Assembly (NCBI RefSeq): GCF_014076495.1
Contig: NZ_CP043575.1
Span: forward strand, 4,650,001 to 4,714,000
Length of the DNA: 64,000 nucleotides
Direction of reading: 5' to 3'
Source: Comamonas koreensis
Lineage (GTDB): Bacteria > Pseudomonadota > Gammaproteobacteria > Burkholderiales > Burkholderiaceae_C
The notes beneath the pieces were generated by a model. It was not told where the DNA came from. It saw nothing but the letters and a program-made list of their open reading frames with translations, and made no database searches. Each line of letters opens with the position of its first letter. Positions within the stretch are counted from its first letter, which is position 1. This document shows positions 27,606-38,058 of the stretch, in pieces. The translations under genes and the position numbers were made by a program.

Positions 27606-28454
27606 ATGGTTGACCGCAATCCCTGGCTCAATTTCTTCTCGCACGCCGTGCTGGTGCTCGGCGTGGCGATTGTGGCATTCCCGCTGTACCTGGCCTTCAT
27701 CGCATCGACCCACACGGCGGACGCGATCGTGCAGTCCCCCATGCCGCTGCTGCCTGGCGCCCACCTCTGGGAGAACTACCAGGCCGCGCTGTTTGGTTCG
27801 GGCAAGCTGGGCTCCAACACCAACGTCATGCACATGATGTGGGTGAGCTTCTGGGTGGCGATGATCATCACCGTCGGCAAGATCGCGATCTCGCTGCTGT
27901 CGGCCTTTGCCATCGTCTACTTCCGCTTCCCCTTCAAGATGATCTGCTTCTGGGCGATTTTCCTCACGCTGATGCTGCCCGTTGAAGTGCGGATTCTGCC
28001 CACCTACAAGGTCGTGGCGGAACTGGGCCTGCTCAACAGCTATGCCGGCCTGACCTTGCCGCTGATCGCCTCGGCCACCGCCACCTTCCTGTTCCGCCAG
28101 TTCTTCCTGACGGTACCCGATGAGCTGGTGGAAGCCGCACGCATCGATGGCGCGGGCGCGATGCGCTTTTTCAAGGACATCCTGGTGCCGCTGTCGCGCA
28201 CCTCGATCGCTGCGCTGTTCGTGATCCAGTTCATCTACGGCTGGAACCAGTACCTGTGGCCCTTGCTGATGACCACCTCGGAAGACATGTACCCTGTGGT
28301 GATCGGCATCAAGCGCATGCTGGCCGGTGGCGAAGCCGCTGTGGACTGGAATATCGTGATGGCCACGGCCATCCTGGCCATGCTGCCACCGACCCTGGTG
28401 GTGATGCTGATGCAAAAGTGGTTTGTCAAAGGTCTGGTGGATACCGAAAAGTAA
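27606..28454 (+). CDS. ugpE: sn-glycerol-3-phosphate ABC transporter permease
   Basis: Second permease of the Ugp importer, 282 residues and about six helices. The EAA loop reads EAARIDGAGAMRFFKDILVPL. The family context segment FIYGWNQYLWPLL near the C-terminus fits UgpE/MalG-type proteins. It sits between ugpA (two-base gap) and ugpC (54-base gap). Confidence 0.94.
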   Translation: MVDRNPWLNFFSHAVLVLGVAIVAFPLYLAFIASTHTADAIVQSPMPLLPGAHLWENYQAALFGSGKLGSNTNVMHMMWVSFWVAMIITVGKIAISLLSAFAIVYFRFPFKMICFWAIFLTLMLPVEVRILPTYKVVAELGLLNSYAGLTLPLIASATATFLFRQFFLTVPDELVEAARIDGAGAMRFFKDILVPLSRTSIAALFVIQFIYGWNQYLWPLLMTTSEDMYPVVIGIKRMLAGGEAAVDWNIVMATAILAMLPPTLVVMLMQKWFVKGLVDTEK

Positions 28455-28508
28455 CCCCTCGCCATCTTGTCCCTCCACCATCTTTGACCGATACAACGAA
28501 ACCTTCTT

Positions 28509-29516
<1,008 letters not shown>

Positions 29517-29579
29517 GCGTGGCAAGGCGATGAGCACAACGGCCACGCCTTGGCTCCCGACCTGAACGCTTGAACACCA

Positions 29580-29617
29580 GCGCCCAAGTGCAGCACTTGT
29601 GGCGCTTTTCTTTTTCT
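29580..29617 (+). terminator. Intrinsic terminator between ugpC and ugpQ
   Basis: GCGCC-c-AAGTG pairs with CACTT-gt-GGCGC around a three-base loop, followed by TTTTCTTTTT. ugpQ begins 14 bases later, so expression of ugpQ may depend on read-through or on its own promoter. Confidence 0.7.
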
Positions 29618-29630
29618 CATCGAGATTGAT

Positions 29631-30404
29631 ATGACGCTTTCTAGCAACTGGCCCTATCCACGCTGGGTGGCCCACCGCGGCGCAGGCAAACTGGCGCCTG
29701 AGAACACCATGAGCGCCTTCCGCCTGGGCGCCGCGCACGGCTACCGCATGTTCGAGTGCGATGCCAAGCTCAGCCGCGACGGCGTGCTGTTTCTGATGCA
29801 CGATGCGGACCTGAAACGCACCACCAATGCCCAGGGCACGGGCAGCGACCTGAGCATGGGTGAGCTCGCCCAGCTCGATGCCGGCAGCTGGCATTCGCGC
29901 AGCCATGCGGGCGAGAACCTGCCCACCCTCGAGGCGCTGGCCCGCTGGTGCCTGGCCAACCAGCTCTTTCTCAATGTCGAGATCAAGCCCACGCCCGGCC
30001 AGGAGCTGGAAACAGGCCGTGCCGCCGGTGCGCTGATGAACCGCATCTGGCCGCAAACCGTGGTGCCGCCGCTCTTTACCTCGTTCAAGGCCGATTCGCT
30101 GCGCGGCGCCCGCGAAGTGGCAGCGCATATCCCACGCGGCCTGCTGGTCGACAAGCTGGCCGATGGCAGCGGTGACGCCGAGCTGCAACTGGCGCTGGAA
30201 CTGGGCTGCCAGGCGCTGGTGCTCAACCATGCGCTCTGGGATGCCGCGTTGGTGGCCAAGGTCCATGCCGCAGGCCTCTACTGCAGCAGCTACACCGTCA
30301 ACGACGAATGGGCCGCGCAGCGCCTGATCGACCTGGGCACCGACGGCATCATCACCGACCGGGTGGACCTGTTCAGCCCGGCCCAGGATGGCCCACGGCT
30401 TTGA
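29631..30404 (+). CDS. ugpQ: Glycerophosphodiester phosphodiesterase
   Basis: Hydrolyses glycerophosphodiesters to glycerol-3-phosphate and an alcohol. It has 257 residues and no signal peptide, so it is cytoplasmic like E. coli UgpQ. The GDPD motifs are present: VAHRGAGKLAPENTMSAF with the catalytic His, FECDAKLSRDGVLFLMHDADLKRTT with the second His, and the metal-binding Glu in NVEIKP. It completes the ugp cluster, acting on what the transporter imports. Confidence 0.95.
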   Translation: MTLSSNWPYPRWVAHRGAGKLAPENTMSAFRLGAAHGYRMFECDAKLSRDGVLFLMHDADLKRTTNAQGTGSDLSMGELAQLDAGSWHSRSHAGENLPTLEALARWCLANQLFLNVEIKPTPGQELETGRAAGALMNRIWPQTVVPPLFTSFKADSLRGAREVAAHIPRGLLVDKLADGSGDAELQLALELGCQALVLNHALWDAALVAKVHAAGLYCSSYTVNDEWAAQRLIDLGTDGIITDRVDLFSPAQDGPRL

Positions 30405-30423
30405 AACACTAAGTGCGCTAGAT

Positions 30424-30440
30424 GCTATATTTTTTATAGC
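30424..30440. repeat. Short palindrome GCTATA-N5-TATAGC
   Basis: GCTATA at 30424-30429 and TATAGC at 30435-30440 with a five-T loop. It lies between the ugpQ stop and the shared terminator. Confidence 0.45.
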
Positions 30441-30446
30441 TATACA

Positions 30447-30472
30447 AAAGCCCGGTCATACCGGGCTTTTTG
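30447..30472. terminator. Bidirectional terminator between ugpQ and the Bug-protein gene
   Basis: AAAAGCCCGGT-cat-ACCGGGCTTTTT is an almost perfect palindrome with A and T runs on the two sides. It serves convergent genes: ugpQ on the plus strand and the Bug-type gene, whose stop is at 30489, on the minus strand. Confidence 0.9.
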
Positions 30473-30488
30473 CGATGGGCCTGCTGTG

Positions 30489-31463
30489 TCAGTCCATCTT
30501 GGTGCCCGAGGCCTTGACCGCCTCGGCCCAGCGCGGCATCTCGCCAGCCAGGAACTGGCTGAACGCCTCGGCACCGAGAAAGGCGGGGTCCGCGCCCTGC
30601 TCCACCATGCGCCCGCGCACATCGGGCATCTGCATCACCTGGCCAAAGGCGGCGCTGAGCTGGTTCACCACCGCTTTGGGCGTACCTGCGGGTGCGAGAA
30701 AGCCATAGAAGCCCACGACCTCAAAACCCTTGAGCCCGCTTTCAATAGCAGTGGGCACCTCGGGCAGCGCCGGGTTGCGCTCCTTGCTGGTGACGGCCAG
30801 CGCACGCACCTTGCCCTGCTTGTGGTAGGCAGCGGCCTGCGGAATGCTCTCGGCCATGAACTGCACCTGGCCGCCCACCAGATCGGTAAAGGCCGGCGCA
30901 CTGCCCTTGTAGGGGATATGCACCAGGTCCAGTCCGGTGGCGCTCTTGAACATCTCGGGCACCAGGTGGCTGATGCCGCCATTGCCGGCCGAGCCAAAGT
31001 TGACCTTGCCCGGGTGGGCCTTGGCGTAGCTGATGAACTCCTGCAGGTTCTTGGCCGGCACCTTGTTGTTGACCAGCAGGGCCAAGGGCTGCATGGCCGT
31101 GCGCGCCACCGGTGTGAAATCGCGCAAGGTGCTGTAGGGCAACTTGGGGTAGAGCGCAGGGTTGATCACCATCACACCGGTATTGGCCAGCATCAAGGTA
31201 TAGCCATCGGCTGGCGCCTTCATGACATCCTGCGCCCCGACTGCGCCACCGGCACCAGGCTTGTAGTCAACGATGATGGGCTGGCCCAGCACGCCCTGGA
31301 GCTTGTCGGTCAGCAGGCGGGCATGCTGGTCCAGCGGGCCGCCAGCGGGAAAGCCGATGACCACGCGCACGGGCTTGGTCGGAAAAGGCTGCTGCGCCTG
31401 GGCCGCGGCGCTGAACGCCAGCCCCGTGATGGCTGCCAGGCAGGCGTGTGCAATGTACTTCAT
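30489..31463 (-). CDS. Tripartite tricarboxylate transporter substrate-binding protein (Bug family)
   Basis: Periplasmic solute-binding protein of 324 residues. A signal peptide ends in SAAAQAQ, followed by the family start PFPTKPVRVVIGFPAGGPLDQHARLL. The VDYKPGAGGAVGAQDVMKAPADGYTL stretch is diagnostic for Bug/TctC proteins, which are very numerous in Comamonadaceae and bind carboxylates. No tctA or tctB gene is adjacent, so it is an orphan. ATG 31463 has AAGGAGACAG upstream. Confidence 0.93.
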   Translation of the reverse strand: MKYIAHACLAAITGLAFSAAAQAQQPFPTKPVRVVIGFPAGGPLDQHARLLTDKLQGVLGQPIIVDYKPGAGGAVGAQDVMKAPADGYTLMLANTGVMVINPALYPKLPYSTLRDFTPVARTAMQPLALLVNNKVPAKNLQEFISYAKAHPGKVNFGSAGNGGISHLVPEMFKSATGLDLVHIPYKGSAPAFTDLVGGQVQFMAESIPQAAAYHKQGKVRALAVTSKERNPALPEVPTAIESGLKGFEVVGFYGFLAPAGTPKAVVNQLSAAFGQVMQMPDVRGRMVEQGADPAFLGAEAFSQFLAGEMPRWAEAVKASGTKMD

Positions 31464-31600
31464 GGTCTGTCTCCTTGGGTTTGTTATCGGTAGAGAGGCA
31501 GGCCGTGCGAACGCAGCCTGCACAGACCCATCATGACCGGCACACCCCGCTTCTACAACCAGCGCCTGTCTCTCATTTTTTCGGATTGACGCCGCACCCG

Positions 31601-33040
31601 TCAGGCGGTAGTTGCAGTCGCCTCGGCAGCGCGCGCTGCCTTGCGCCGCCACCACAGCCCCAGCCAGCCCAGGCCTTGCACGGCCACGAGCAGCACCAGC
31701 ATGTCCAGCGCCAGCTGCGCGGCCCACAGGTGCTTGCTCATATCGCGCACGCCTTCGCCCAGCATCACGATGATGACCTGCGAGACCACCAGGAGCGCCA
31801 GCAGCAAGCTGCCCACCGCCAGAGGCCGCAAGCGGCCGGCCTGGCGGCTGCGGCTGGCCGCAAACAGTGCCAGTGCCGCCAGCAGGAAGAGGGGCGCCAG
31901 CGGCGTGACGATGCGGTCGCGCTGCGCGCTCATGCGCAGCAGCAGGTCGGTGACTGGTTGGGCACCGCCGTCGTGGCGATGGAGGTAGAAGTTACCGGGA
32001 AACACATGGAAGTACTGCACGGTGAAATGGCTGGGCAGCGCAAAGCGGGCCAGGCGCCACAGGGTCAGCGGATAGTGCAGATAAGGCCGCAGCACATCGC
32101 CCTTGCCCAGCTTGGGCGTGACGGGGTAGCAATCGCGATCTGTGTGCTGCACCTGGGTGCCGCCGAGGCCCGAGAGTGCATTGCCCCAGGCATCGACACC
32201 GATGCAGTCCCGGCGCTCGGCCGGCACGCCCAGGCCATCGAGCTGCCCGGGTGTGAGCACCATGTACGAGCCCAGGTAGACGCCATGGTAGGCATTGAGG
32301 CTCGCATTCTTGCCGATCAGCAAGGGCACCAGGCACAGCACCTGTACCGCCAGCAGCAGCTTGAGCAGCCCCTTGTCGGGCAGCATGCGCTGCCAGCGGG
32401 CGCCCGCCCAGACGCACAACAGCGCCAGCAGCGGCACATAGAAATACTGCACCTTGGCCAGGCCGCACACCAGCGCCCCCAGGCCCAGTCCGACCATCCG
32501 CACAGCCCGGCGCGAGGCCAGCAGGCCCAGCAGCAGCAGCGGCAGCGCGATCAGACAGGCGTATTCGGCATAAAAGGATTGGGCCATGCCGATGTTGTGT
32601 GCCATGAAGAACACGGCCAGCCAGGCCAGCGCCATGGCCGACCAGCCCAGCGCGCCACGCTGCAGCGCCGCCGCGCATTGCCAGGCCAGCACAGCGGCAC
32701 AGGCAAGCAGCAGCAGCTTGGCCGCCAGCGCCGTGCGCGCGAGGTCAAACATATTCCCGGGCATAAAGCGCTGCACCCAGCCGGCAAAAGTGAACATGTG
32801 CGAGGCCAGCTCCGGATTGCCCGGTGTGCGAAAGGGCCGATCGGGCAGCGCCCAGTGGATGCCATCACCCATGGGCGTCAGGTAGAGGTGGCCCACCACG
32901 CGCTGGAAATCATTGGTATCGGCAAATAGCAAGGCCTGCGAGCCCCAGACCAGCACCGCAGCTGCCGCGCCCACCACGAGGCAGCAGATACAGAAAAGCC
33001 ACCGGGAGCGGTGGCCAGACAAAGGCGTTGTGGTGGTCAT
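31601..33040 (-). CDS. Polytopic membrane protein, possibly a GT-C-type glycosyltransferase
   Basis: A 479-residue integral membrane protein with roughly ten hydrophobic helices. The first helix is followed by ADTNDFQRVV, an acidic pair in the first external loop as is common in GT-C transferases that use polyprenyl-phosphate sugars, and a large loop in the C-terminal half carries LHRHDGG. I do not recognise a specific family. No other cell-envelope glycan genes are nearby. The ATG at 33040 is chosen; an extension to 33079 is less likely. Its function is unknown. Confidence 0.65.
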   Translation of the reverse strand: MTTTTPLSGHRSRWLFCICCLVVGAAAAVLVWGSQALLFADTNDFQRVVGHLYLTPMGDGIHWALPDRPFRTPGNPELASHMFTFAGWVQRFMPGNMFDLARTALAAKLLLLACAAVLAWQCAAALQRGALGWSAMALAWLAVFFMAHNIGMAQSFYAEYACLIALPLLLLGLLASRRAVRMVGLGLGALVCGLAKVQYFYVPLLALLCVWAGARWQRMLPDKGLLKLLLAVQVLCLVPLLIGKNASLNAYHGVYLGSYMVLTPGQLDGLGVPAERRDCIGVDAWGNALSGLGGTQVQHTDRDCYPVTPKLGKGDVLRPYLHYPLTLWRLARFALPSHFTVQYFHVFPGNFYLHRHDGGAQPVTDLLLRMSAQRDRIVTPLAPLFLLAALALFAASRSRQAGRLRPLAVGSLLLALLVVSQVIIVMLGEGVRDMSKHLWAAQLALDMLVLLVAVQGLGWLGLWWRRKAARAAEATATTA

Positions 33041-33109
33041 CCCACAATTATGTCTGAATTGTAAAGAAACGTATAGCAAGCGCCGCAGAAAATAATAAGA
33101 GCCTCGGTA

Positions 33110-33388
33110 TCAACGCCGCCAGCCACCCAGCACCACCCACTGGCTGCTGGCCAGTGCCATCACCAAAAGCGCATAGCCCATCAGGCTGCCGTCGCGGCCC
33201 TGCCACAGCAGCGCGACAAAGAGCGCAGCGCAGCCGACCAGAAAATGCAGCGCCAGCTGGCCATACCAGGGCAGCAGCGGCGTGGCCTTGTGTGCAAACA
33301 GCCAGCGGGCAAGCACCAGCAGCAGCGCCAAAAAGGCGGCCGGGGCACAGAAGTTCAGCAGATGCCAGAGGCTGGTGGTGGCAAGCAT
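33110..33388 (-). CDS. Small membrane protein, unknown function
   Basis: A 92-residue protein with three likely helices (WHLLNFCAPAAFLALLLVLA, then GQLALHFLVGCAALFVALLW and GYALLVMALASSQWVVLGGW). It lies 69 bases upstream of the polytopic protein gene on the same strand and its start is 79 bases from the divergent hemA start. ATG 33388 has no strong ribosome site; a TTG at 33433 would lengthen it by 15 residues. Not recognised. Confidence 0.6.
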   Translation of the reverse strand: MLATTSLWHLLNFCAPAAFLALLLVLARWLFAHKATPLLPWYGQLALHFLVGCAALFVALLWQGRDGSLMGYALLVMALASSQWVVLGGWRR

Positions 33389-33400
33389 GGAGCGGACAGG

Positions 33401-33460
33401 TTGATATAAGTCAAGCTGGTACTGATACGACAAGCAATGGATTTACAGAGATTTTATAAT
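33401..33460 (+). promoter_or_regulatory. Candidate hemA promoter elements
   Basis: A perfect -10 hexamer TATAAT is at 33455-33460, ending seven bases before the hemA ATG, but no -35 fits at 16-18 bases. A TTGATA at 33401-33406 with GATACG 17 bases later is a weaker alternative that would give a normal leader. Confidence 0.4.
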
Positions 33461-33467
33461 CCCTGGC

Positions 33468-34784
33468 ATGGCAGTTTGGGCCCTGGGCATCAACCACACG
33501 ACGGCACCGGTCGACATTCGCGGCCGGTTTGCATTTGCACTCGACAAGATTGCGCCAACTTTGCAGAGTTTGCGCAGCACGATCTCGGGTGTGCATAGCC
33601 ACGCCGGTGTGGAAACCGCCATCCTGTCCACCTGCAACCGCACCGAGATCTACTGCGCCGCCCAAGAGCCGGCGCTTGACCACACCCTGCGCTGGCTGGC
33701 CCAAAGCGGCGACCTGCCCGCCGAGGCGCTGAAAAACTACACCTACACCCTGCAAAACGACCTGGCCGCCCGCCACGCTTTTCGCGTCGCCAGTGGGCTG
33801 GACTCGATGGTGCTGGGCGAGGCCCAGATCCTGGGCCAGATGAAGAACGCCGTGCGTGCGGCTGAAGAAGCCGGCTCGCTGGGCACCACGCTCAACCAGC
33901 TGTTCCAGCGCAGCTTTGCCGTCGCCAAGGAAGTGCGCAGCGCCACCGAAATTGGCGCGCACAGCATCAGCATGGCCGCTGCTGCCGTGCGCCTGGCCGG
34001 CCAGCTGTTTGAAGACCTCACCAAGATCCGCGTGCTGTTTGTTGGCGCTGGCGAGATGATTGAGCTGTGCGCCACCCATTTCGCGGCCAAGCAGCCGGCC
34101 CACATCACAGTGGCCAACCGCACCTTGGAGCGCGGCGAAAAACTGGCGGGCCACTTTGGCGCCAGCACCATGCGCCTGGCCGATCTGCCCGACCACCTGC
34201 ACGAATACGACGCCATCATCAGCTGCACCGCATCGAGCCTGCCGATCATCGGCCTGGGCGCGGTCGAGAGCGCGCTGAAAAAACGCAAGCGCCGCCCGAT
34301 CTTCATGGTGGACCTGGCCGTCCCCCGCGATATCGAGGGCGAGGTCAAGAACCTGGGCGATGTCTACCTCTACACCGTGGACGACCTGGCCCATGTGGTC
34401 AAGGCCGGCCAGGAGCAGCGCCAGGCGGCCGTCGTGCAGGCCGAAACCATCATCGATGCAGGTGTACAGCGCTTCATGCACTGGATGGACCAGCGCGCCC
34501 CGGAAGGCGGCGCCGTGCCCTTGATCCAGCAGATCAATGCGCAGGCCGACGTCTGGCGTGCGCTGGAGATCGAGCGCGCAAAAAAGCGCCTGGCCAAGGG
34601 CGAAGACATGGACGCGGTGCTCGATGCACTGACACGCGGCCTGTCGCAAAAGATTCTGCACGGCACCATGGCCGAGCTGCACGCGGGCGACGCCCAGGCG
34701 CGTGCCCAGACGGCTGACATGGTCTCGCGCCTGTTCCTGCGCAGCCAACGCGGCGGCGGCAACGGCCACCAATCGGGTTTGTAG
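33468..34784 (+). CDS. hemA: Glutamyl-tRNA reductase
   Basis: NADPH-dependent reduction of glutamyl-tRNA to glutamate-1-semialdehyde, the first step of C5-pathway haem synthesis. It has 438 residues. The N-terminal catalytic domain begins [20 protein letters not shown] and has the active-site Cys in [11 protein letters not shown]. The nucleotide-binding domain has [12 protein letters not shown]. It starts a plus-strand run hemA-prfA-dikinase-like gene-prmC-grxD, a known order apart from the dikinase-like gene. Confidence 0.97.
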   Translation: MAVWALGINHTTAPVDIRGRFAFALDKIAPTLQSLRSTISGVHSHAGVETAILSTCNRTEIYCAAQEPALDHTLRWLAQSGDLPAEALKNYTYTLQNDLAARHAFRVASGLDSMVLGEAQILGQMKNAVRAAEEAGSLGTTLNQLFQRSFAVAKEVRSATEIGAHSISMAAAAVRLAGQLFEDLTKIRVLFVGAGEMIELCATHFAAKQPAHITVANRTLERGEKLAGHFGASTMRLADLPDHLHEYDAIISCTASSLPIIGLGAVESALKKRKRRPIFMVDLAVPRDIEGEVKNLGDVYLYTVDDLAHVVKAGQEQRQAAVVQAETIIDAGVQRFMHWMDQRAPEGGAVPLIQQINAQADVWRALEIERAKKRLAKGEDMDAVLDALTRGLSQKILHGTMAELHAGDAQARAQTADMVSRLFLRSQRGGGNGHQSGL

Positions 34785-34910
34785 CGACGCTGCGCGGCTT
34801 GGCCGCCCTTTGCTCGCCCTCCTCGCCCCTCTTCTCCTTACTCGGCCTGCACTTTTTTTGATCTCTGCTTTTTTGCAGCGCATGCGCAGGCCCTGCCTTA
34901 TCAGGTCGCC

Positions 34911-35996
34911 ATGAAAGACTTTCTCCGCCAACAGCTGGAACGCTATGCCGAGCGCCTCAATGAGCTCAATTTTCTGCTCTCGCGCGAGGACATCATGGCC
35001 AACATGCCGCAGTTCCTCAAGCTCTCGCGCGAACACACCGATGTCGCCGCCGTGGCCGAGCGCTTTGCGCGCTACCAGCAGATCGAATCCGATATCGAAG
35101 GCGCCAAGGAAATGCTGGCCGACCCGGACATGGCCGACATGGCGCGCGAAGAGATCAGCAGCGGCGAGGCCGAGCTGCAACAGTTGGCCGCGCAGCTGCA
35201 GCGCATGCTGCTGCCCAAGGACCCCGACGATGCCCGCCCCGCTTTTGTCGAAGTGCGGGCCGGCACCGGCGGTGATGAATCGGCGCTGTTTGCCGGCGAT
35301 ATCACGCGCATGTACACGCGCTACGCCGAGCGCATGGGCTGGCGCGTCGAGATCATGAGCGCCAACGAGGCCGAGCTGGGAGGCTACAAGGAAGTGGTGC
35401 TGCGCATTGACGGCGGCGACAACGTCTATGGCACCTTGCGCTTTGAATCGGGCGGCCACCGCGTGCAGCGCGTGCCCGCCACCGAAACCCAGGGCCGCAT
35501 CCACACCAGCGCCTGCACCGTGGCGGTAATGCCCGAGCCCGATGAGCAGCAGGCCATCACCCTGAACCCGGCCGATCTGCGCATCGACACCTTCCGCGCC
35601 AGCGGCGCCGGTGGCCAGCACATTAACAAGACCGACTCGGCCGTGCGCATCGTCCACTTGCCCACCGGCATCGTCGCCGAATGCCAGGACGGCCGCAGCC
35701 AGCACAGCAACAAGGCCAAGGCGTTGCAGGTGCTGCAGGCCCGTATCCAGGAAAAAGAGCGCAGCGAGCGCGCTGCCAAGGAAGCGGCGATGCGCAAGGG
35801 CCTGATCGGCTCGGGTGATCGCTCAGACCGCATCCGCACCTACAACTTTCCCCAGGGCCGGGTCACCGACCACCGCATCAACCTGACCTTGTACAAGCTG
35901 AGTTTCATCATGGACGGTGACCTCAGCGAACTGATGGAAGCGCTGCAGTCCGAACGCGAGGCCGAATTGCTGGCCGAGCTGGAAGTCAACCAATAA
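34911..35996 (+). CDS. prfA: Peptide chain release factor 1
   Basis: Releases the nascent peptide at UAA and UAG codons. It has 361 residues, the standard length. The codon-recognition tripeptide PAT is seen in [12 protein letters not shown], and the catalytic GGQ is at 234-236 in GAGGQHINK. PrmC, encoded two genes downstream, methylates the glutamine of GGQ. The gap to hemA is 126 bases. Confidence 0.98.
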   Translation: MKDFLRQQLERYAERLNELNFLLSREDIMANMPQFLKLSREHTDVAAVAERFARYQQIESDIEGAKEMLADPDMADMAREEISSGEAELQQLAAQLQRMLLPKDPDDARPAFVEVRAGTGGDESALFAGDITRMYTRYAERMGWRVEIMSANEAELGGYKEVVLRIDGGDNVYGTLRFESGGHRVQRVPATETQGRIHTSACTVAVMPEPDEQQAITLNPADLRIDTFRASGAGGQHINKTDSAVRIVHLPTGIVAECQDGRSQHSNKAKALQVLQARIQEKERSERAAKEAAMRKGLIGSGDRSDRIRTYNFPQGRVTDHRINLTLYKLSFIMDGDLSELMEALQSEREAELLAELEVNQ

Positions 35997-36004
35997 GGCC
36001 TGCG

Positions 36005-38029
36005 ATGCCCAGCCACCACCCCGGTTTTGCAGGGCGCGCGGCCTGGCGTGCTGCGGGATACATGGCGCTGGCCTTGGCCGCGAGCAGCGCCTCGGCGCAG
36101 CTGGCGCGCAAGCCTTCGATGTACGAGGATGGCCGCGCGCCGCAAGAGCTGATCGCCAGGCCAGGCAGCCCCTCACCGGCGCAGGCCATGGGAAACCACA
36201 GCAGCCAGCCCTTTGCCGCTGATCTGATGAGCCATGCCGCCTTTGACCAGCTGGCGCGCGTCTACAACGCCGGCACGCCGCTGGCCCAGCCCCATGTGAT
36301 CTTTGTGATCGACCGCCAGGCACAGCCTGCAGCGCGGCTGTACTTCATCAACACCCCACGCTTTCAGCTGCACGACCGCTTTTTGCGCGAGCAAGGCCTG
36401 CTGCGTGGCGGCAGGGAGGCGCTGAACCGCAATTACCGCGATGCAGGGCGCCGCTTTATCCTGGGCACCCTGAGCTGGCAGCCGCAGATCAACGGCTTTG
36501 TCTATGAATTCTGGGAAGGCGACCAGCTGACCGCCAGCCTGCTGCGCGAAACCGAGGCCCAGCTGCGCAGCCACTTTTTTGCAGCGGTGCAGTTCAAGGC
36601 CAATGCCAGCGCGCAAGAGCAGGTGGCGGTCGCCGCAGGCATCCCCGCAGTGACGCAAAGCGCGCTGATCGGCCAGCAACGCTTTTTGCCGCTGAACACA
36701 GGCCAGGCCGTGGGCCACCTGCGTTTGGTAGACGATATCGACCAAGTCCATGACCTGCTGCCCAGCGACATCGTCGTGCTGCGCCAGGTGCCCATCGCGC
36801 TGCCGCCTGTGGCAGGCGTGCTGACCGAGCAGCCCTCGACCATGGTCTCGCACGTGAACCTGCTGGCCAAAGGCTGGGGCGTACCCAACGCCTATGTGCG
36901 CGATGCCAGCCAGCTGCTGGCGGCGTACAACGGCCAATGGGTGCACTTGGCGGTCAGCGCCAAGGACTACCAGCTGCGTGCCGCCACCGATGCCGAGCGC
37001 GACCAAGCCATAACGCGATCAAAAATCAAACGCAGCATCGCCGGCGCCAGCATCCAGAAAGACACCCACAGCACCGCACTGCAGCCTCTGGCCGCCCTGC
37101 GCGCTGCCAACCGCCGCCAGTGCGGGGCCAAGGCTGCCAACCTGGGAGAAGTGCGGCATGCGGGCATTGCCGGGGTCAGCGTGCCCCATGGTTTTTGCCT
37201 GCCCTTTGGCGCCTATGCCACCGCGATGCAGCGTTTTGGCCTGGCCGAAAAAGTCGCGCGCATGCAGCAGCAGCCGGGCTTTGACAGCGACGCCGCCGTG
37301 CGCCGCAATGCGCTGGCTGCGCTGCGCGCCGAGATCGAACAGATGCCGCTCGATGCCGCATTTGCCAGCAGCCTGCAGGCGCGCTGGACCAGCCAGCTGC
37401 AGCAGGCCGGCGTGTTTGTGCGCAGCTCGTCAAGCTCAGAGGATTTGCCCGGCTTCAGTGGCGCGGGCCTCTACACCACGGTCCCCCATGTGAAGGGCGA
37501 AGCAGCCTTGCTCGATGCCGTGCGCAAGGTCTGGGCCTCGGTCTTCAACTTCGAGGCCTGGGAGGCGCGCCGTGCCGCTGGCATTGCGCAGGATGCCGTC
37601 GCGATGGCGGTGCTGGTGCAGCAGGCGGTGGACTCCGAGGCCTCGGGCGTCATGGTCACGCGCGACCCGCTGGGCAGCACCCCGCACAGCATCTTTATCG
37701 CCGCCAAGCGCGGCATTGGCATCCGCGTGGTGGAAGGCCGGCGCGTGGCAGAGCAGGTGCTGTACTCGCGCCGCAGCCAGGCCGTGCAGGTGCTCAGCCG
37801 CTCGGCCGAGGACACCGAGCTGCGCCTGGCGCCCGGCGGCGGCGTGCAGGAGGTGGCCGTGGCGCAGCGCCAGGTGCTCAGCGATGCGCTGGTCAAACGT
37901 CTGGCCCATGCCGGCGCTGCGATCGAAAAGCAGTTTGGCGGCCGCACCCAGGATATTGAATGGGCCATTGCCGGTGACCAGATCCTGGTCCTGCAATCTC
38001 GGCCCTTAGTGCAGGCCGCCCGCCCATAA
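36005..38029 (+). CDS. PEP/pyruvate-dikinase-type protein with signal peptide, glucan-water-dikinase-like domain order
   Basis: A 674-residue protein not expected in this neighbourhood. The N-terminus looks like a signal peptide (GYMALALAASSASAQ, cleavage after about Ala31). Near the middle is a phosphohistidine-like loop, VLTEQPSTMVSHVNLLA, with His283. The last ~300 residues form a PPDK-type ATP-grasp domain (VRSSSSSEDLPGFSGAGLY, SGVMVTRDP, and the end QDIEWAIAGDQILVLQSRP). There is no C-terminal PEP/pyruvate barrel. His domain before ATP domain is the order of plant glucan, water dikinases and the reverse of PpsA. It starts eight bases after prfA. Export of an ATP-using enzyme would be odd, so the N-terminus may be an anchor. 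Confidence 0.75.
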   Translation: MPSHHPGFAGRAAWRAAGYMALALAASSASAQLARKPSMYEDGRAPQELIARPGSPSPAQAMGNHSSQPFAADLMSHAAFDQLARVYNAGTPLAQPHVIFVIDRQAQPAARLYFINTPRFQLHDRFLREQGLLRGGREALNRNYRDAGRRFILGTLSWQPQINGFVYEFWEGDQLTASLLRETEAQLRSHFFAAVQFKANASAQEQVAVAAGIPAVTQSALIGQQRFLPLNTGQAVGHLRLVDDIDQVHDLLPSDIVVLRQVPIALPPVAGVLTEQPSTMVSHVNLLAKGWGVPNAYVRDASQLLAAYNGQWVHLAVSAKDYQLRAATDAERDQAITRSKIKRSIAGASIQKDTHSTALQPLAALRAANRRQCGAKAANLGEVRHAGIAGVSVPHGFCLPFGAYATAMQRFGLAEKVARMQQQPGFDSDAAVRRNALAALRAEIEQMPLDAAFASSLQARWTSQLQQAGVFVRSSSSSEDLPGFSGAGLYTTVPHVKGEAALLDAVRKVWASVFNFEAWEARRAAGIAQDAVAMAVLVQQAVDSEASGVMVTRDPLGSTPHSIFIAAKRGIGIRVVEGRRVAEQVLYSRRSQAVQVLSRSAEDTELRLAPGGGVQEVAVAQRQVLSDALVKRLAHAGAAIEKQFGGRTQDIEWAIAGDQILVLQSRPLVQAARP

Positions 38030-38058
38030 GCGGCAGCAACAGCGAATCGCGTATCGAC

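Noticed and set aside
33411..35705. A 764-codon open frame on the minus strand
   Set aside because: It is antisense to hemA and prfA. Codon bias of the sense genes explains it.
36005..38029. Assignment as phosphoenolpyruvate synthase
   Set aside because: The domain order is reversed, the C-terminal PEP/pyruvate barrel is missing and the N-terminus is signal-like.
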